Shown: positions 35,659 through 45,009 of the stretch, one piece after another | Layout: each line of letters begins with the position of its first letter | Position numbering within the stretch: position 1 is the first letter of the stretch | Assembly: GCA_024697645.1 (NCBI GenBank) | Contig: JAILFH010000089.1 | Location: 1-64,000, forward strand | Source of the DNA: Prevotella sp. | GTDB lineage: Bacteria; Bacteroidota; Bacteroidia; Bacteroidales; Bacteroidaceae | Direction of reading: 5' to 3' | DNA length: 64,000 nt | Notes under the pieces: generated by a model | What the model saw: the letters and a program-made list of their open reading frames with translations, nothing else | Databases searched by the model: none | Told to the model about the DNA's origin: nothing | Made by a program: the position numbers and the translations under genes

Positions 35659-37767
35659 TTACCATCCAGGGTTCTGTGGGAATCCTTCGTAAAGATATAT
35701 ATCCTTATCGGGAAGTGGGAACCAGTAGTGCTTAGATTCCAGACGACGGGTGATGAGTTCCTTCTTGGTGAAGTTACCAACATGTGCGTCCTTGGGATCA
35801 TGACTTTTGAACCAATCCCACGGATAGAGCGGTTCTGATCTCTTCTTGCCTTTCTCATCAATTTGATTCTCCTCAAAGGACTTGTTCGGGTCGTAATTGC
35901 CCCATTCCAGTCGCTCAAATTCATGAGAGTATTTCATTGTGTAAGGAGGCTCCGTCAGGAGAAGCCAGCGTTGGAGGTCGCACCAGCGGAAACCTTCGAA
36001 AGCAAGTTCCACAGCGCGTTCGCGGCGTACTTCATCAATAAAATGCTCACGAGTGTCGCGAAGATTAGCGGCAACATGCTCCATAGGATAATCGATTGAG
36101 TTCACTCGATCGCGGAGTGCGTTGATGGCCTCTACGGCCGACAATGTGGTACAATACATGGGTCTTTCGTTCAATTCACTTACATTCGTTGCAATAGCAG
36201 CCTTGGCCTCTGCATACATCAGATAGACATCAGCCAGACGCATATAAGGAATATAAGACTGGAAAGCGTACTCCCAATCGTACCATTTATCGCCGAAATT
36301 ACACTGGTGAGGCACCAATTTCTGAATGAAATAACCCGTGCTGCTTCCATGGTCGATGTCGCGCATAGCGCCACCCGTGTAAAGGTCGCAATATTCAAGT
36401 TTCTTCTGCTCTGCCGACAGGGGGTCTGTACTGAGAACATAGTGGAAACCGTCGAACACAAAGTCATGATAGAATCGTGGGTCACGATTCTTAAAGGGAT
36501 GCTCAGGATCCCAGCCGGAATTGGGGTTCAGCACGTATTCACCATTCTGAACCAGATAGATGGGTTGTCCGTTAGCCATACCGTATTGGTCGACGAGGTT
36601 AGCGGTGGGATGATGAATGATGTTGTCGTGCTCTACAAGACCGGAAACCTTAGGACCGAAAATCTTTGCACAGTTCCAGTTGGCGGAATTGACTCCTGGA
36701 TAAGCACCGCGGAAGATGGCTTCTGTAGTACCAGGCATATTCCAACTCTGCTTGACCGTATAGAAGATGTCAGAATAGTTGGTCTCTGAATTTTCATCAC
36801 GCTCGTGATCGTAGATATTTGAATACTTATACTCAGCAAGTTTGTATCTTACGGTACCCTTGTTGACCATATCAAGCGCCTTTCCGAGTGCCTCTGCTGC
36901 CAAACGGCAGTACTTGACATCGTAGTCATAAGTCTTGCCATTGGAACTTGCACCCAACAGTTGGGCTACACCACCATCCTTGGTCTTCTCGAACTCCTTC
37001 ATCAGCGGAGAACCTGCCCAAAGATAGCACTTGCCAAGATAGCAGAGCGCCATGAACTTATTGACACGAAGTTCGTTCTTTCCTGATGTCTGCATACCGG
37101 CCAGAGTTTCATCCCAATCCAAAGGAAGAAGATCGTAGGCACGTTCGAAGTCTTCAGCACAACGGTCAGCACATTCCTGGAAAGAAAGACGAGGAAGTTC
37201 TGGAATGTTGGAAGCCTCAAAAGCCTGATCAATATAGGGGAGACCTCCGAAGTAGCACATCAGTTCGAAATGCCACCATGCACGGAAGAAATACATCTGA
37301 CCAAGCAACAGGTCGCGCTCTTCATCAGTTCCTACGAGTGACTTAATCTGCTCAATACCCATGTTGCATTTACGAATGCTGTACCATGAGTTTCTCCAGA
37401 GCGACTGGTCGCGGCCATTGAAGTTGTTACCCATGAGCCAGCACTGGTTGTTATTCAGCCAGTTGCGATAGTTGCCAAGGTCCACCTGATGATCCATATG
37501 TGCATAGCCTTCAGGGTTATGAACAGCATCATCGCCAAAATTCCATGCGGTACAATAATTAACCTTCTCCTTGTCAGGTATCAGGTTATAGATTTCCTCA
37601 ATATATCCCTGGAAGTTGCGGAAGTTCTTGAATGCCTCATCTTCTGCCACGATAGACTCCGGATCTTTTTCGAGCCAGTCGGTGCACGACGTAAGCGAAG
37701 CGCCAACAGCCAACGAGAGCAGCAAACTCCACAAAAGGGATTTTATGTTATTATAATATTTAATCAT
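35659..37767 (-). CDS. SusD-like lipoprotein (XusB-like)
   Basis: ASLTSCTDWLEKDPES; RRERAVELAFEGFRWCDLQRWLL. Confidence 0.92.
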   Translation of the reverse strand: MIKYYNNIKSLLWSLLLSLAVGASLTSCTDWLEKDPESIVAEDEAFKNFRNFQGYIEEIYNLIPDKEKVNYCTAWNFGDDAVHNPEGYAHMDHQVDLGNYRNWLNNNQCWLMGNNFNGRDQSLWRNSWYSIRKCNMGIEQIKSLVGTDEERDLLLGQMYFFRAWWHFELMCYFGGLPYIDQAFEASNIPELPRLSFQECADRCAEDFERAYDLLPLDWDETLAGMQTSGKNELRVNKFMALCYLGKCYLWAGSPLMKEFEKTKDGGVAQLLGASSNGKTYDYDVKYCRLAAEALGKALDMVNKGTVRYKLAEYKYSNIYDHERDENSETNYSDIFYTVKQSWNMPGTTEAIFRGAYPGVNSANWNCAKIFGPKVSGLVEHDNIIHHPTANLVDQYGMANGQPIYLVQNGEYVLNPNSGWDPEHPFKNRDPRFYHDFVFDGFHYVLSTDPLSAEQKKLEYCDLYTGGAMRDIDHGSSTGYFIQKLVPHQCNFGDKWYDWEYAFQSYIPYMRLADVYLMYAEAKAAIATNVSELNERPMYCTTLSAVEAINALRDRVNSIDYPMEHVAANLRDTREHFIDEVRRERAVELAFEGFRWCDLQRWLLLTEPPYTMKYSHEFERLEWGNYDPNKSFEENQIDEKGKKRSEPLYPWDWFKSHDPKDAHVGNFTKKELITRRLESKHYWFPLPDKDIYLYEGFPQNPGW

Positions 37768-37779
37768 AGTTGTACGCCA

Positions 37780-40700
37780 TTAAATGTTAAGTTTAATTCC
37801 GAAGTTGTAACGTCTGACAGTAGGATAGGCACCGCCTCCGCCACTCCATCCATAGTTACTCTCACGGTCGTCAGGCATCTTGGTAATCAGGAAAAGGTTG
37901 TTACCATTGAGGTAGATTTTCAGACTTGTGAATCCAAGTTTCCTAATCCAGCCCTTCGTCCATGTATAGGCGACTTCAACGTTCTTCAGTCTGAAGTAAG
38001 AACCGTCGTAGAGATACTGTGTTCCATCGTTGTATGAAACTTGAGTCGTGAAGCGAGGTACGACAACCTCACCTGTTCCATCTACAGCATTCCACCATTT
38101 ACCATTATCATATACGGTGAGAAGTTTATTATTGAAAGAGGGGAGACCTACGTCACGCGTAACACCCGTGACGCCATAGAGTTGGGCAAACATGCTGAAG
38201 CCCTTCCACTCCCATCCGATGGTAGCATTGTAGGTGTGCTCAGGATTTCCTGTATAGCCGTAAGGAGCCTGGTCGTTTGTTTCATCAACGACACCGTCAC
38301 CATTAAAGTCGACGATATAGTGGTCGCCGATAAGAACCTGACCGTCGTCCTTTTCACGCGCAGGCGTACCATATAGTTCATCATAAGAGCCGATAAAACC
38401 TTTATCAATGAACGACCAGTATTGTCCCTGAGAATAACCCTCAGCCTTACGGTAACTCGGAATCAGTTTGGGATCGTCTTTCAACTTAATCACATTGTGT
38501 GCATAGGTATAGTTGGAATTAACCCAGAAACGCATACCGTTCTTCAGCACCTTGTTGAAGCGAAGTTCAATTTCGAAACCAGTATTCTTAATCTTACCCT
38601 TATTGATGTCAGGAGTCTTTGCTGCACCAAAATAAGAAGGAACCGAGCGGTCGGCACCTGATATAAAGATGTCATAACGGTCGTCACGGAACCAGTCGAA
38701 ACTACCGGCAAACATACCGCCGAGGAATCCGTAGTCGAAACCAAGGTTCTTCTTCTGAACCGTTGCCCAGCGAAGGTCAGGCATAGCAATCGTGGCTTCC
38801 TTATAGGCTACGAAGGGACTTGCCGAACCGTCAATAGACATATTGAAACCATCTCCGTTGTTCATAACTTCCCAACCAGTCAGGTAAGCGAAGCGGGCAC
38901 CGGCACTATCATCACCGATCTCACCAAATGAACCACGAATCTTGAGCATATCAACGATATTTCGATCTTTAAGAGATTTCATGAATTTCTCTTCAGACAC
39001 CATCCAGCCTACTGCTCCTGAACAGAAGAATGCAAAACGATTGTCGGGTGAGAATCTCTGTGAACCGTTGTAGGCTCCATTGAACTCTGCAAAGTACTTG
39101 CTCTTATAATCATAGGTGGTACGGAACACCCAGTCTTCACGACGATTTTCGAGGTCAGCATTACCTGCATCGATACGACGCTTCCAGTTGCCCATGAGCG
39201 TCAAGTTATGGTCGCCGAACTGACGTCCCCAGAATAGTTGGAGCGACATTTCGGTTGCACGGTATGTATAACTGACGTCACCTGCCCTGACATCCCAGTC
39301 GCGGCTCTCATAGAAGTCGAAACCAGTATTATCATAGATGGCCGACTCAAATAGTAGCAGTCCGTCCTCAGGAAGCATGTATGCTCTACTGTTCTTGTGA
39401 CCTTCGGCAGAAATACCACGGGTTCCCTCATCGAAGCGGTTGTCCCAGGAAATCGTTCCTCTTGCAACAAGTCCCTTCGTGATGAAATCGAGTTTCTGCT
39501 CGAGTGCAAAGTCAGTGTATACACGTGTGATGGTTTTCAACTCATAACCTGCTGTAGCCACACTCATCGGAGAGTTCTCGATGTTGGAAACCAGTGGGTA
39601 GTAACCCCAGGCCCCATTGGAGAACTGAACAGGGAAAAGGTTGGGCGCCATACCATAGGCACCTGCCCACTTCTGCTGCTGGAAGAACTCGCCGCTATTA
39701 CCATAATAATAACGAGGCGTCTTCTGCTGGGCATTAGAACCTGCCAGATTCACCTTGAACTGAGTGGTCTTCGTAATTTGGAAGTCAAGATTTGAACGTA
39801 CATTCAAACGATTATAGGAGTAACCACCTTCATAGCCCTGATGGTTATCCCAAAGTTTTGTCATATCACCTTCATTCTGAAAGTCAAATGCTACGAAATA
39901 CTTTACATACTCCGTACCACCATAGATGTTGAGGTTTGTATTATATGACAAAGCAGTATTTTTGAACATCTCTTCCTGCCAGTCAACATTCGGATAACGC
40001 TCTGCCTGACTGTAGTCGCCAAGGTAGGAACCATCAGCAGTATAGTTTGACAAAACCGTATGATCCTGATTGCGGAAATTATTGATGAAGGTCTGTGGAC
40101 GATAATATGCCCACGATGCGGCTCCGCCTATGGCAAGTTCATGCTCGATGGCCTGATTACGGTACATATAACCGTCATAGGAGTCGTACTTGCGTGGCAG
40201 TTTTGATACGGCCTTTAAGGTAGCATTGAAGCCAACATCAATTCTTGCCTTACCCTCCACACCACGTTTGGTGGTAATAAGGATAACGCCGTTAGCACCT
40301 TCCACACCATATACAGCAGTGGCAGATGCGTCCTTCAATACCGAGATTGTTGCCACAGACGTGATATCTACTGACTTGATCTCACGCTTGACGCCATCGA
40401 CGAGAACCAGTGGCTGAGCATCCTGATTCCAGGCAGCAGCACCACGGATATAAATTCGTGGGTCTTCTTCACCTGGCTGACCCGTAGAAGCAATTGTCGC
40501 AATACCGGGTAGATTACCTGTAAGGGCAGCACTGACACTACCTATACCGGCTGCTCGTTCAAGCACTTCACCTGTTGTCTGGGTAATGGCTCCCACCACA
40601 GAGGCTTTCTTCTGCTGGCCATAACCGACAATAACCACTTCTTCAAGTTGGGTATCATCATCTTCCAAAGTCACTCTGTTTACTTTATCAGATGTAACTT

Positions 40701-40995
40701 TTACTTCTTTCTCTTTCATGCCGACGTAAGTCACTATAAGAGTACCCTTACCTCCTGGCATATTTAGCGAGAAGTTTCCGTCGATGTCGGTAATAGTTCC
40801 ATTCGTACGATTGTCTTTTTGGACAACTGTTGCACCTATTACCGCCTCGCCGCTGCTGTCAATGACGACACCCTTGACTAAACTTTGACCGAATGATGGT
40901 AATGAGAAAACCACCATAAGCAAAGCCAGAACCGATGTCTTTGAAGATTTCTTGCACATAACAAGATTGATCATCATTTTCAGTTTTTTTGTCAT
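37780..40995 (-). CDS. SusC-like TonB-dependent transporter (XusA-like)
   Basis: VKGVVIDSSGEAVIGATVVQKD...GTITDIDGNFSL; EEVVIVGYGQQKKASVVGAI; SVLKDASATAVYGVEGANGVILITTKRG. Confidence 0.96.
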   Translation of the reverse strand: MTKKLKMMINLVMCKKSSKTSVLALLMVVFSLPSFGQSLVKGVVIDSSGEAVIGATVVQKDNRTNGTITDIDGNFSLNMPGGKGTLIVTYVGMKEKEVKVTSDKVNRVTLEDDDTQLEEVVIVGYGQQKKASVVGAITQTTGEVLERAAGIGSVSAALTGNLPGIATIASTGQPGEEDPRIYIRGAAAWNQDAQPLVLVDGVKREIKSVDITSVATISVLKDASATAVYGVEGANGVILITTKRGVEGKARIDVGFNATLKAVSKLPRKYDSYDGYMYRNQAIEHELAIGGAASWAYYRPQTFINNFRNQDHTVLSNYTADGSYLGDYSQAERYPNVDWQEEMFKNTALSYNTNLNIYGGTEYVKYFVAFDFQNEGDMTKLWDNHQGYEGGYSYNRLNVRSNLDFQITKTTQFKVNLAGSNAQQKTPRYYYGNSGEFFQQQKWAGAYGMAPNLFPVQFSNGAWGYYPLVSNIENSPMSVATAGYELKTITRVYTDFALEQKLDFITKGLVARGTISWDNRFDEGTRGISAEGHKNSRAYMLPEDGLLLFESAIYDNTGFDFYESRDWDVRAGDVSYTYRATEMSLQLFWGRQFGDHNLTLMGNWKRRIDAGNADLENRREDWVFRTTYDYKSKYFAEFNGAYNGSQRFSPDNRFAFFCSGAVGWMVSEEKFMKSLKDRNIVDMLKIRGSFGEIGDDSAGARFAYLTGWEVMNNGDGFNMSIDGSASPFVAYKEATIAMPDLRWATVQKKNLGFDYGFLGGMFAGSFDWFRDDRYDIFISGADRSVPSYFGAAKTPDINKGKIKNTGFEIELRFNKVLKNGMRFWVNSNYTYAHNVIKLKDDPKLIPSYRKAEGYSQGQYWSFIDKGFIGSYDELYGTPAREKDDGQVLIGDHYIVDFNGDGVVDETNDQAPYGYTGNPEHTYNATIGWEWKGFSMFAQLYGVTGVTRDVGLPSFNNKLLTVYDNGKWWNAVDGTGEVVVPRFTTQVSYNDGTQYLYDGSYFRLKNVEVAYTWTKGWIRKLGFTSLKIYLNGNNLFLITKMPDDRESNYGWSGGGGAYPTVRRYNFGIKLNI

Positions 40996-41063
40996 TTGGG
41001 TTTTAATTATTATATCAAATTTTCGTTTAGTTTACAGATTGTGGAATTTATATATATATTGTC

Positions 41064-41184
41064 ATTTGCAAATTTAAACATTTTTTTTGTTTGTTGTTAT
41101 ATATTTAAAATATCGTTTGCAAAATTAAACATTATTTTCATTTGTAACGACTTTTTATGTATCAGTTACTTTTCAAAAAGTAAC
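41064..41184. promoter_or_regulatory. Upstream region of the tandem susCD operon with repeated -7-like boxes and a perfect inverted repeat
   Basis: caaattta 41069-41076, caaaatta 41120-41127; GTTACTTTT-CA-AAAAGTAAC at 41165-41184. Confidence 0.5.
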
Positions 41185-41430
41185 ATTTGCAAAAAAATGG
41201 AACTAAATTCGTAAAAAAATTACTCGTTCATATCCTTATCTCTCACGCGCGTACCATATTAAATAATTTCACAAGTTGGTTCCTTTGCCGGTTCGAACAT
41301 GATATCACCCTTGTCTTTCGGTTAGGATGCTGCGTCATACGCGTCCGCACCTTCACAAGATACTGCTGGAAATTATAACCTATGCAGTTTTTCTTTGGAC
41401 GCACCTTGTGGACACAGGTTGTGCCTAGTG

Positions 41431-41498
41431 CCTAACGATCGTAGGCCAGGTGGGCCGTTACCCCCGCCTGCTGCCTAATCCTACGCATCCCCATCCCA
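41431..41498 (-). pseudogene. 16S rRNA-like fragment (region around E. coli positions ~240-300)
   Basis: Minus strand gatggggatgcgtaggattaggcagcaggcgggggtaacggcccacctggcctacgatcgttagg resembles the 16S GATGGGGATGCG...GGCGGGGTAACGGCCCACC...ACGATC segment. Confidence 0.55.
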
Positions 41499-41588
41499 CA
41501 GCATCGACCAACAGAGGACCTTTTCCAGGATATTTCATTCTTCACAATTTTAGGTCAATAATAAAGTAGGACTGAATAGCGCTTATGG

Positions 41589-41632
41589 TTTTAAAAACGA
41601 GCAGGAGGGTGAATCACATCAGCCTCCTGCTC
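41589..41632 (-). terminator. Rho-independent terminator
   Basis: GAGCAGGAGG...CCTCCTGCTC perfect 10-bp stem; minus-strand tail GTTTTTAAAA. Confidence 0.8.
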
Positions 41633-41871
41633 TTGAAAACATTAACCATAATATATCTAATGCATATAATATATATATATTCGATTGCAAAATTATCGCA
41701 TTCTTCGCATATATCCAAAAAAGTTTGTTACACGTATTTTCTCATTTGTAACACTCGTTTGGAACTTTTTCGAGAAGGTTTGTAAACAAGTGGCACAAAA
41801 GTGGTACAACAATGAATACCCTCAAAAACAAGAAACCCTATAAGACAATTGACTTACAGGGTTTTACGCCT

Positions 41872-41949
41872 TGGGGTGCCCGGTGGGACTCGAACCCACG
41901 ACATTCAGAACCACAATCTGACGCTCTAACCAACTGAACTACGGGCACC
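41872..41949 (-). tRNA. tRNA-His (anticodon GTG) with encoded CCA and G-1
   Basis: gGTGCCCGtagttcagttggttagagcgtcagattGTGgttctgaatgtcgtgggttcgagtcccacCGGGCACcCCA; 7-bp acceptor stem, C73 discriminator. Confidence 0.97.
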
Positions 41950-42119
41950 ATGTTGGTTTTGCGGATGCAAAGGTAAGTAAAAAGTTCGGAACCACCAAAT
42001 ATTTGGGTTGAATTTTTGATAAAAACTTTCTGAGACCTTGTTTTTAGAGCGAGCCTGAAGGCTTCGGATGCAAGTTCTTTGGCGTAACATTCTCAACTTT
42101 CTCAACAAAGACCGAAGGC

Positions 42120-42525
42120 TTCTCAACCGCGCGAAGTTCATTCTCAACTCTTCTCAACACCTCTCAACACCTCTCAACCGCGCGAAGCGCCTTGTTACCT
42201 TGTTACCTTGTTACTTTGTTACTTTGGATATGCCTCTCAACTCCTCTCAACCGCGCGAAGCGCCTTGTTACCTTGTTACCTTGTTACTTTGGATATGCCT
42301 CTCAACTCTTCTCAACACATCTCAACCGCGCGAAGCGCTTTGTTACCTTGTTACTTTGTTACTTTGGATATGCCTCTCAACTCTTCTCAACTCTTCTCAA
42401 CCGCGCGAAGCGCTTTGTTACCTTGTTACCCTGTTACTTTGGATATGCCTCTCAACTCTTCTCAACACATCTCAACCGCGCGAAGCGCCTTGTTACTTTG
42501 TTACCTTGTTACTTTGGATATGCCA
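42120..42525. repeat. Compound tandem repeat, ~75-bp unit, with a gcgcgaagcgc mini-hairpin in each unit
   Basis: ggatatgcc at 42226, 42291, 42366, 42441, 42516 (spacings 65, 75, 75, 75); each unit has ctcaac words, gcgcgaagcgc and ttgttaccttgttac words. Confidence 0.95.
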
Positions 42526-42742
42526 CTCATAACTACTCATAACCACTCATAACCTAGTAACTTTAAGATTGAAGGTAGACCTCTTTCTCAACCGCGCGAA
42601 GCGCTTTCTCAACCTTCTCAACAAAGGCCGAAGGCTTCTCAACTGCGCGAAGCGCCTTGTTACCTTGTTACTTTGGAAAGCCCCCTTGTCATAGCGAAAA
42701 AGAGCATTTTTAAGGCAATTTTCACAATCTTGTTCCATAAAA

Positions 42743-42774
42743 TTTGGTAATTTCATGAAAAATACGTAAATTTG
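42743..42774 (+). promoter_or_regulatory. Bacteroidota-type promoter for the Na/Pi cotransporter
   Basis: TTTG 42743-42746, N20, TAAATTTG 42767-42774; start codon at 42830. Confidence 0.75.
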
Positions 42775-42829
42775 TCACACGAATGTAACATTTGCAAAAT
42801 CATTTACAAATTACATCAATTTTTTATTT

Positions 42830-44521
42830 GTGGATACGATTATTAATATCTTTTCGCTTCTAGGTTCTCTTGGCATGTTCCTCTATGGTATGAAGATCAT
42901 GAGTGAGGGACTTGAGAAGTTTGCCGGTGATCGACTGAGATCGATTCTGGCTTCTATGACGAAGAACCGGTTGATGGGTGTCCTTACGGGTATTGTCGTA
43001 ACGACCCTGATTCAGAGTTCAAGTGCAACAACCGTAATGGTCGTTTCGTTTGTAAACGCCGGCTTGATGAATCTTGTGCAAGCCATTGGCGTAATCATGG
43101 GTGCCAACATTGGTACAACGACCACGGCGTGGGTCATCTCGGCCGTAGGATTCAAGGTGAACATCGCCGCCTTTGCCGTACCGTTATTGGCATTTGGTGT
43201 GCCGCTGATCTTCTCTAAGCAGTCAAAACGAAAGAGTATTGGTGAGTTCATCTTTGGCTTCTCGTTCCTGTTCATGGGTCTGAGTTTCCTGCAGCAGGCA
43301 GCCAACGACATGAACATCGGCACGATGGTCGCCAATATGCTTGCCCACGTCTCCAGCGACAGTTTCCTGACCATTCTGCTGTTCATTGCAGTGGGTGCAC
43401 TGGTCACCATGCTCGTGCAGGCATCAGCTGCCACGATGGCCATCACCTTGATGCTCTTCGACATGAACATTCCCGGATTCGGATTCGAACAGGCTGCAGC
43501 CCTTGCAATGGGTCAGAACATCGGTACGACCATCACCGCCTTCATGGCCTCACTCACGGGTAACACGCAGGCCAAGCGAGCCGCCCTGGCCCACATGTTC
43601 TTCAACGTGTTCGGTGTCGTTGTCGTCCTGCCGTTCTTCTATCCTGCTTGCGATGCCGTCAGTTGGTTCGTAACCAATGTGATGGGTGCTGGCGACAATC
43701 CGCTGTTCAAGCTCTCCGCATTCCACACCGCATTCAATATTGTCAACACCCTGTTGCTCATCTGGTTCGTCAATCAGATTGCTGCACTCGTCTGCAAGAT
43801 TCTGCCTATGAAGAAGCAGGACGAGGAGTATCGTCTGAAGTACATTTCTGCTGGTCTGCTCTCCACTTCCGAACTTAGCATTCTGGAAGCCCAGAAGGAG
43901 ATCAACAGTTTTGCTGAGCGTTGTCAGAAGATGTTCGGATTCACGAAGGATCTGCTCGACACCGACGACGAGAAGGAGTTTAGCTCCCTCTTTGCGCGTA
44001 TCCAGAAATACGAGCAGATTACCGACCGAATGGAAATCGAAATCGCCGACTACCTGCATAAGGTAAGCGAAGGACGCCTGTCGGATGAGTCGAAGAGTCA
44101 GATTCAGATGATGATGCGCCAGATTGACGAATTGGAAAGTATCGGCGACAGTTGCTACAATCTGGGTCGTACCCTGAACCGCAAGCGCGAAGCTGGCGAG
44201 GCACCGTTCACGACGGAACAGACCGACCACATACGCACGATGATGTCGCTTGTCGACAAGGCATTCGACGAGATGGTGAAGAAGGTGAAGAGTCCTACCC
44301 CACGTCCGAATATCGCGCAGTCGTATAACATCGAGCACGAGATCAACAACTATCGCAACCAGTTGAAGAATCAGAACGTGCGCGACGTCGAAGCCGGCAA
44401 GTACAGTTACCAACTCGGTATCTACTACACCGATATGGTTTCAGAGTGCGAGAAGGTTGGCGACTTCATCATGAATGTCGTACAGGCTGGTCAGAGCAAG
44501 AGCAACGACTACGAGGATTAA
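42830..44521 (+). CDS. Na/Pi cotransporter family protein with C-terminal PhoU-like domain
   Basis: GMFLYGMKIMSEGLEK; QSSSATTVMVVSFVNAGLM; second QASAATMAITLMLF repeat; PhoU-like helical C-terminus; GTG start. Confidence 0.9.
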   Translation: MDTIINIFSLLGSLGMFLYGMKIMSEGLEKFAGDRLRSILASMTKNRLMGVLTGIVVTTLIQSSSATTVMVVSFVNAGLMNLVQAIGVIMGANIGTTTTAWVISAVGFKVNIAAFAVPLLAFGVPLIFSKQSKRKSIGEFIFGFSFLFMGLSFLQQAANDMNIGTMVANMLAHVSSDSFLTILLFIAVGALVTMLVQASAATMAITLMLFDMNIPGFGFEQAAALAMGQNIGTTITAFMASLTGNTQAKRAALAHMFFNVFGVVVVLPFFYPACDAVSWFVTNVMGAGDNPLFKLSAFHTAFNIVNTLLLIWFVNQIAALVCKILPMKKQDEEYRLKYISAGLLSTSELSILEAQKEINSFAERCQKMFGFTKDLLDTDDEKEFSSLFARIQKYEQITDRMEIEIADYLHKVSEGRLSDESKSQIQMMMRQIDELESIGDSCYNLGRTLNRKREAGEAPFTTEQTDHIRTMMSLVDKAFDEMVKKVKSPTPRPNIAQSYNIEHEINNYRNQLKNQNVRDVEAGKYSYQLGIYYTDMVSECEKVGDFIMNVVQAGQSKSNDYED

Positions 44522-44587
44522 TCCATTCTGAATGCTCATAGCATAGCAAATCCCTGGGCACCTGATAGTGCCTCTGCAAAATAAAGA

Positions 44588-44640
44588 AACTCACCTACGA
44601 GGACCATTCCATCCGGAAGAAACCTTGTGGGTGAGTTTTT
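44588..44640 (+). terminator. Rho-independent terminator
   Basis: CTCACCTACGAGG...CCTTGTGGGTGAG followed by TTTTT. Confidence 0.85.
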
Positions 44641-44781
44641 GCTATTTATGGAAACATTCGATATCTGGATATTGCGACTCTTGAAAGGTCGGGCGAAGCC
44701 TATGACCAACATAGGAGACGCAAAAGGCAAAGGGCTTAAGCCAAAGGGGAATAAAGAAAAACCCTGCTCTGAATGAAACCT

Positions 44782-44840
44782 GAAACCTGAATTTTCGTGC
44801 AAACCGAACGCAAAGAGAACTTGTTTTCATTTGCTGAGGT
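44782..44840 (-). repeat. 59-bp dispersed repeat, copy 2 (inverted)
   Basis: 58/59 match to 11978-12036. Confidence 0.9.
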
Positions 44841-44935
44841 TCTCACCGATTTTCTTCCCTTTCAACTTAGACTCAATCGGAATTAAAACGTAGGACGATG
44901 GTGGTATTTTAAATCTAAATATCCATAAAAAAGAG

Positions 44936-44966
44936 TTTGGGGGTTTAGTCAATAAACCCCCAAACA
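44936..44966 (-). terminator. Rho-independent terminator for the PD40 gene
   Basis: GTTTGGGGGTTTA-GTCAA-TAAACCCCCAAAC perfect 13-bp stem; minus-strand CTCTTTTTTATG tail. Confidence 0.85.
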
Positions 44967-45009
44967 TACGAACTACCAAGTTGCTAACTCCCGAATCAGA
45001 AACGAATTC

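Noticed and set aside
41285-41380. Further 16S homology (catgatatcaccc...ctttcggttagga)
   Set aside because: Weak, and in the wrong order relative to the 41431-41498 fragment; not claimed.
42120-42525. Possible CRISPR array
   Set aside because: Units are adjacent and nearly identical along their whole length; no unique spacers and no cas genes.
42068-42552. Three overlapping plus-strand ORFs (154, 116, 114 aa)
   Set aside because: All read through the 75-bp tandem array in different frames; open frames are a by-product of the repeat.
43550-44413. 287-aa minus-strand ORF
   Set aside because: Antisense to the Na/Pi cotransporter.
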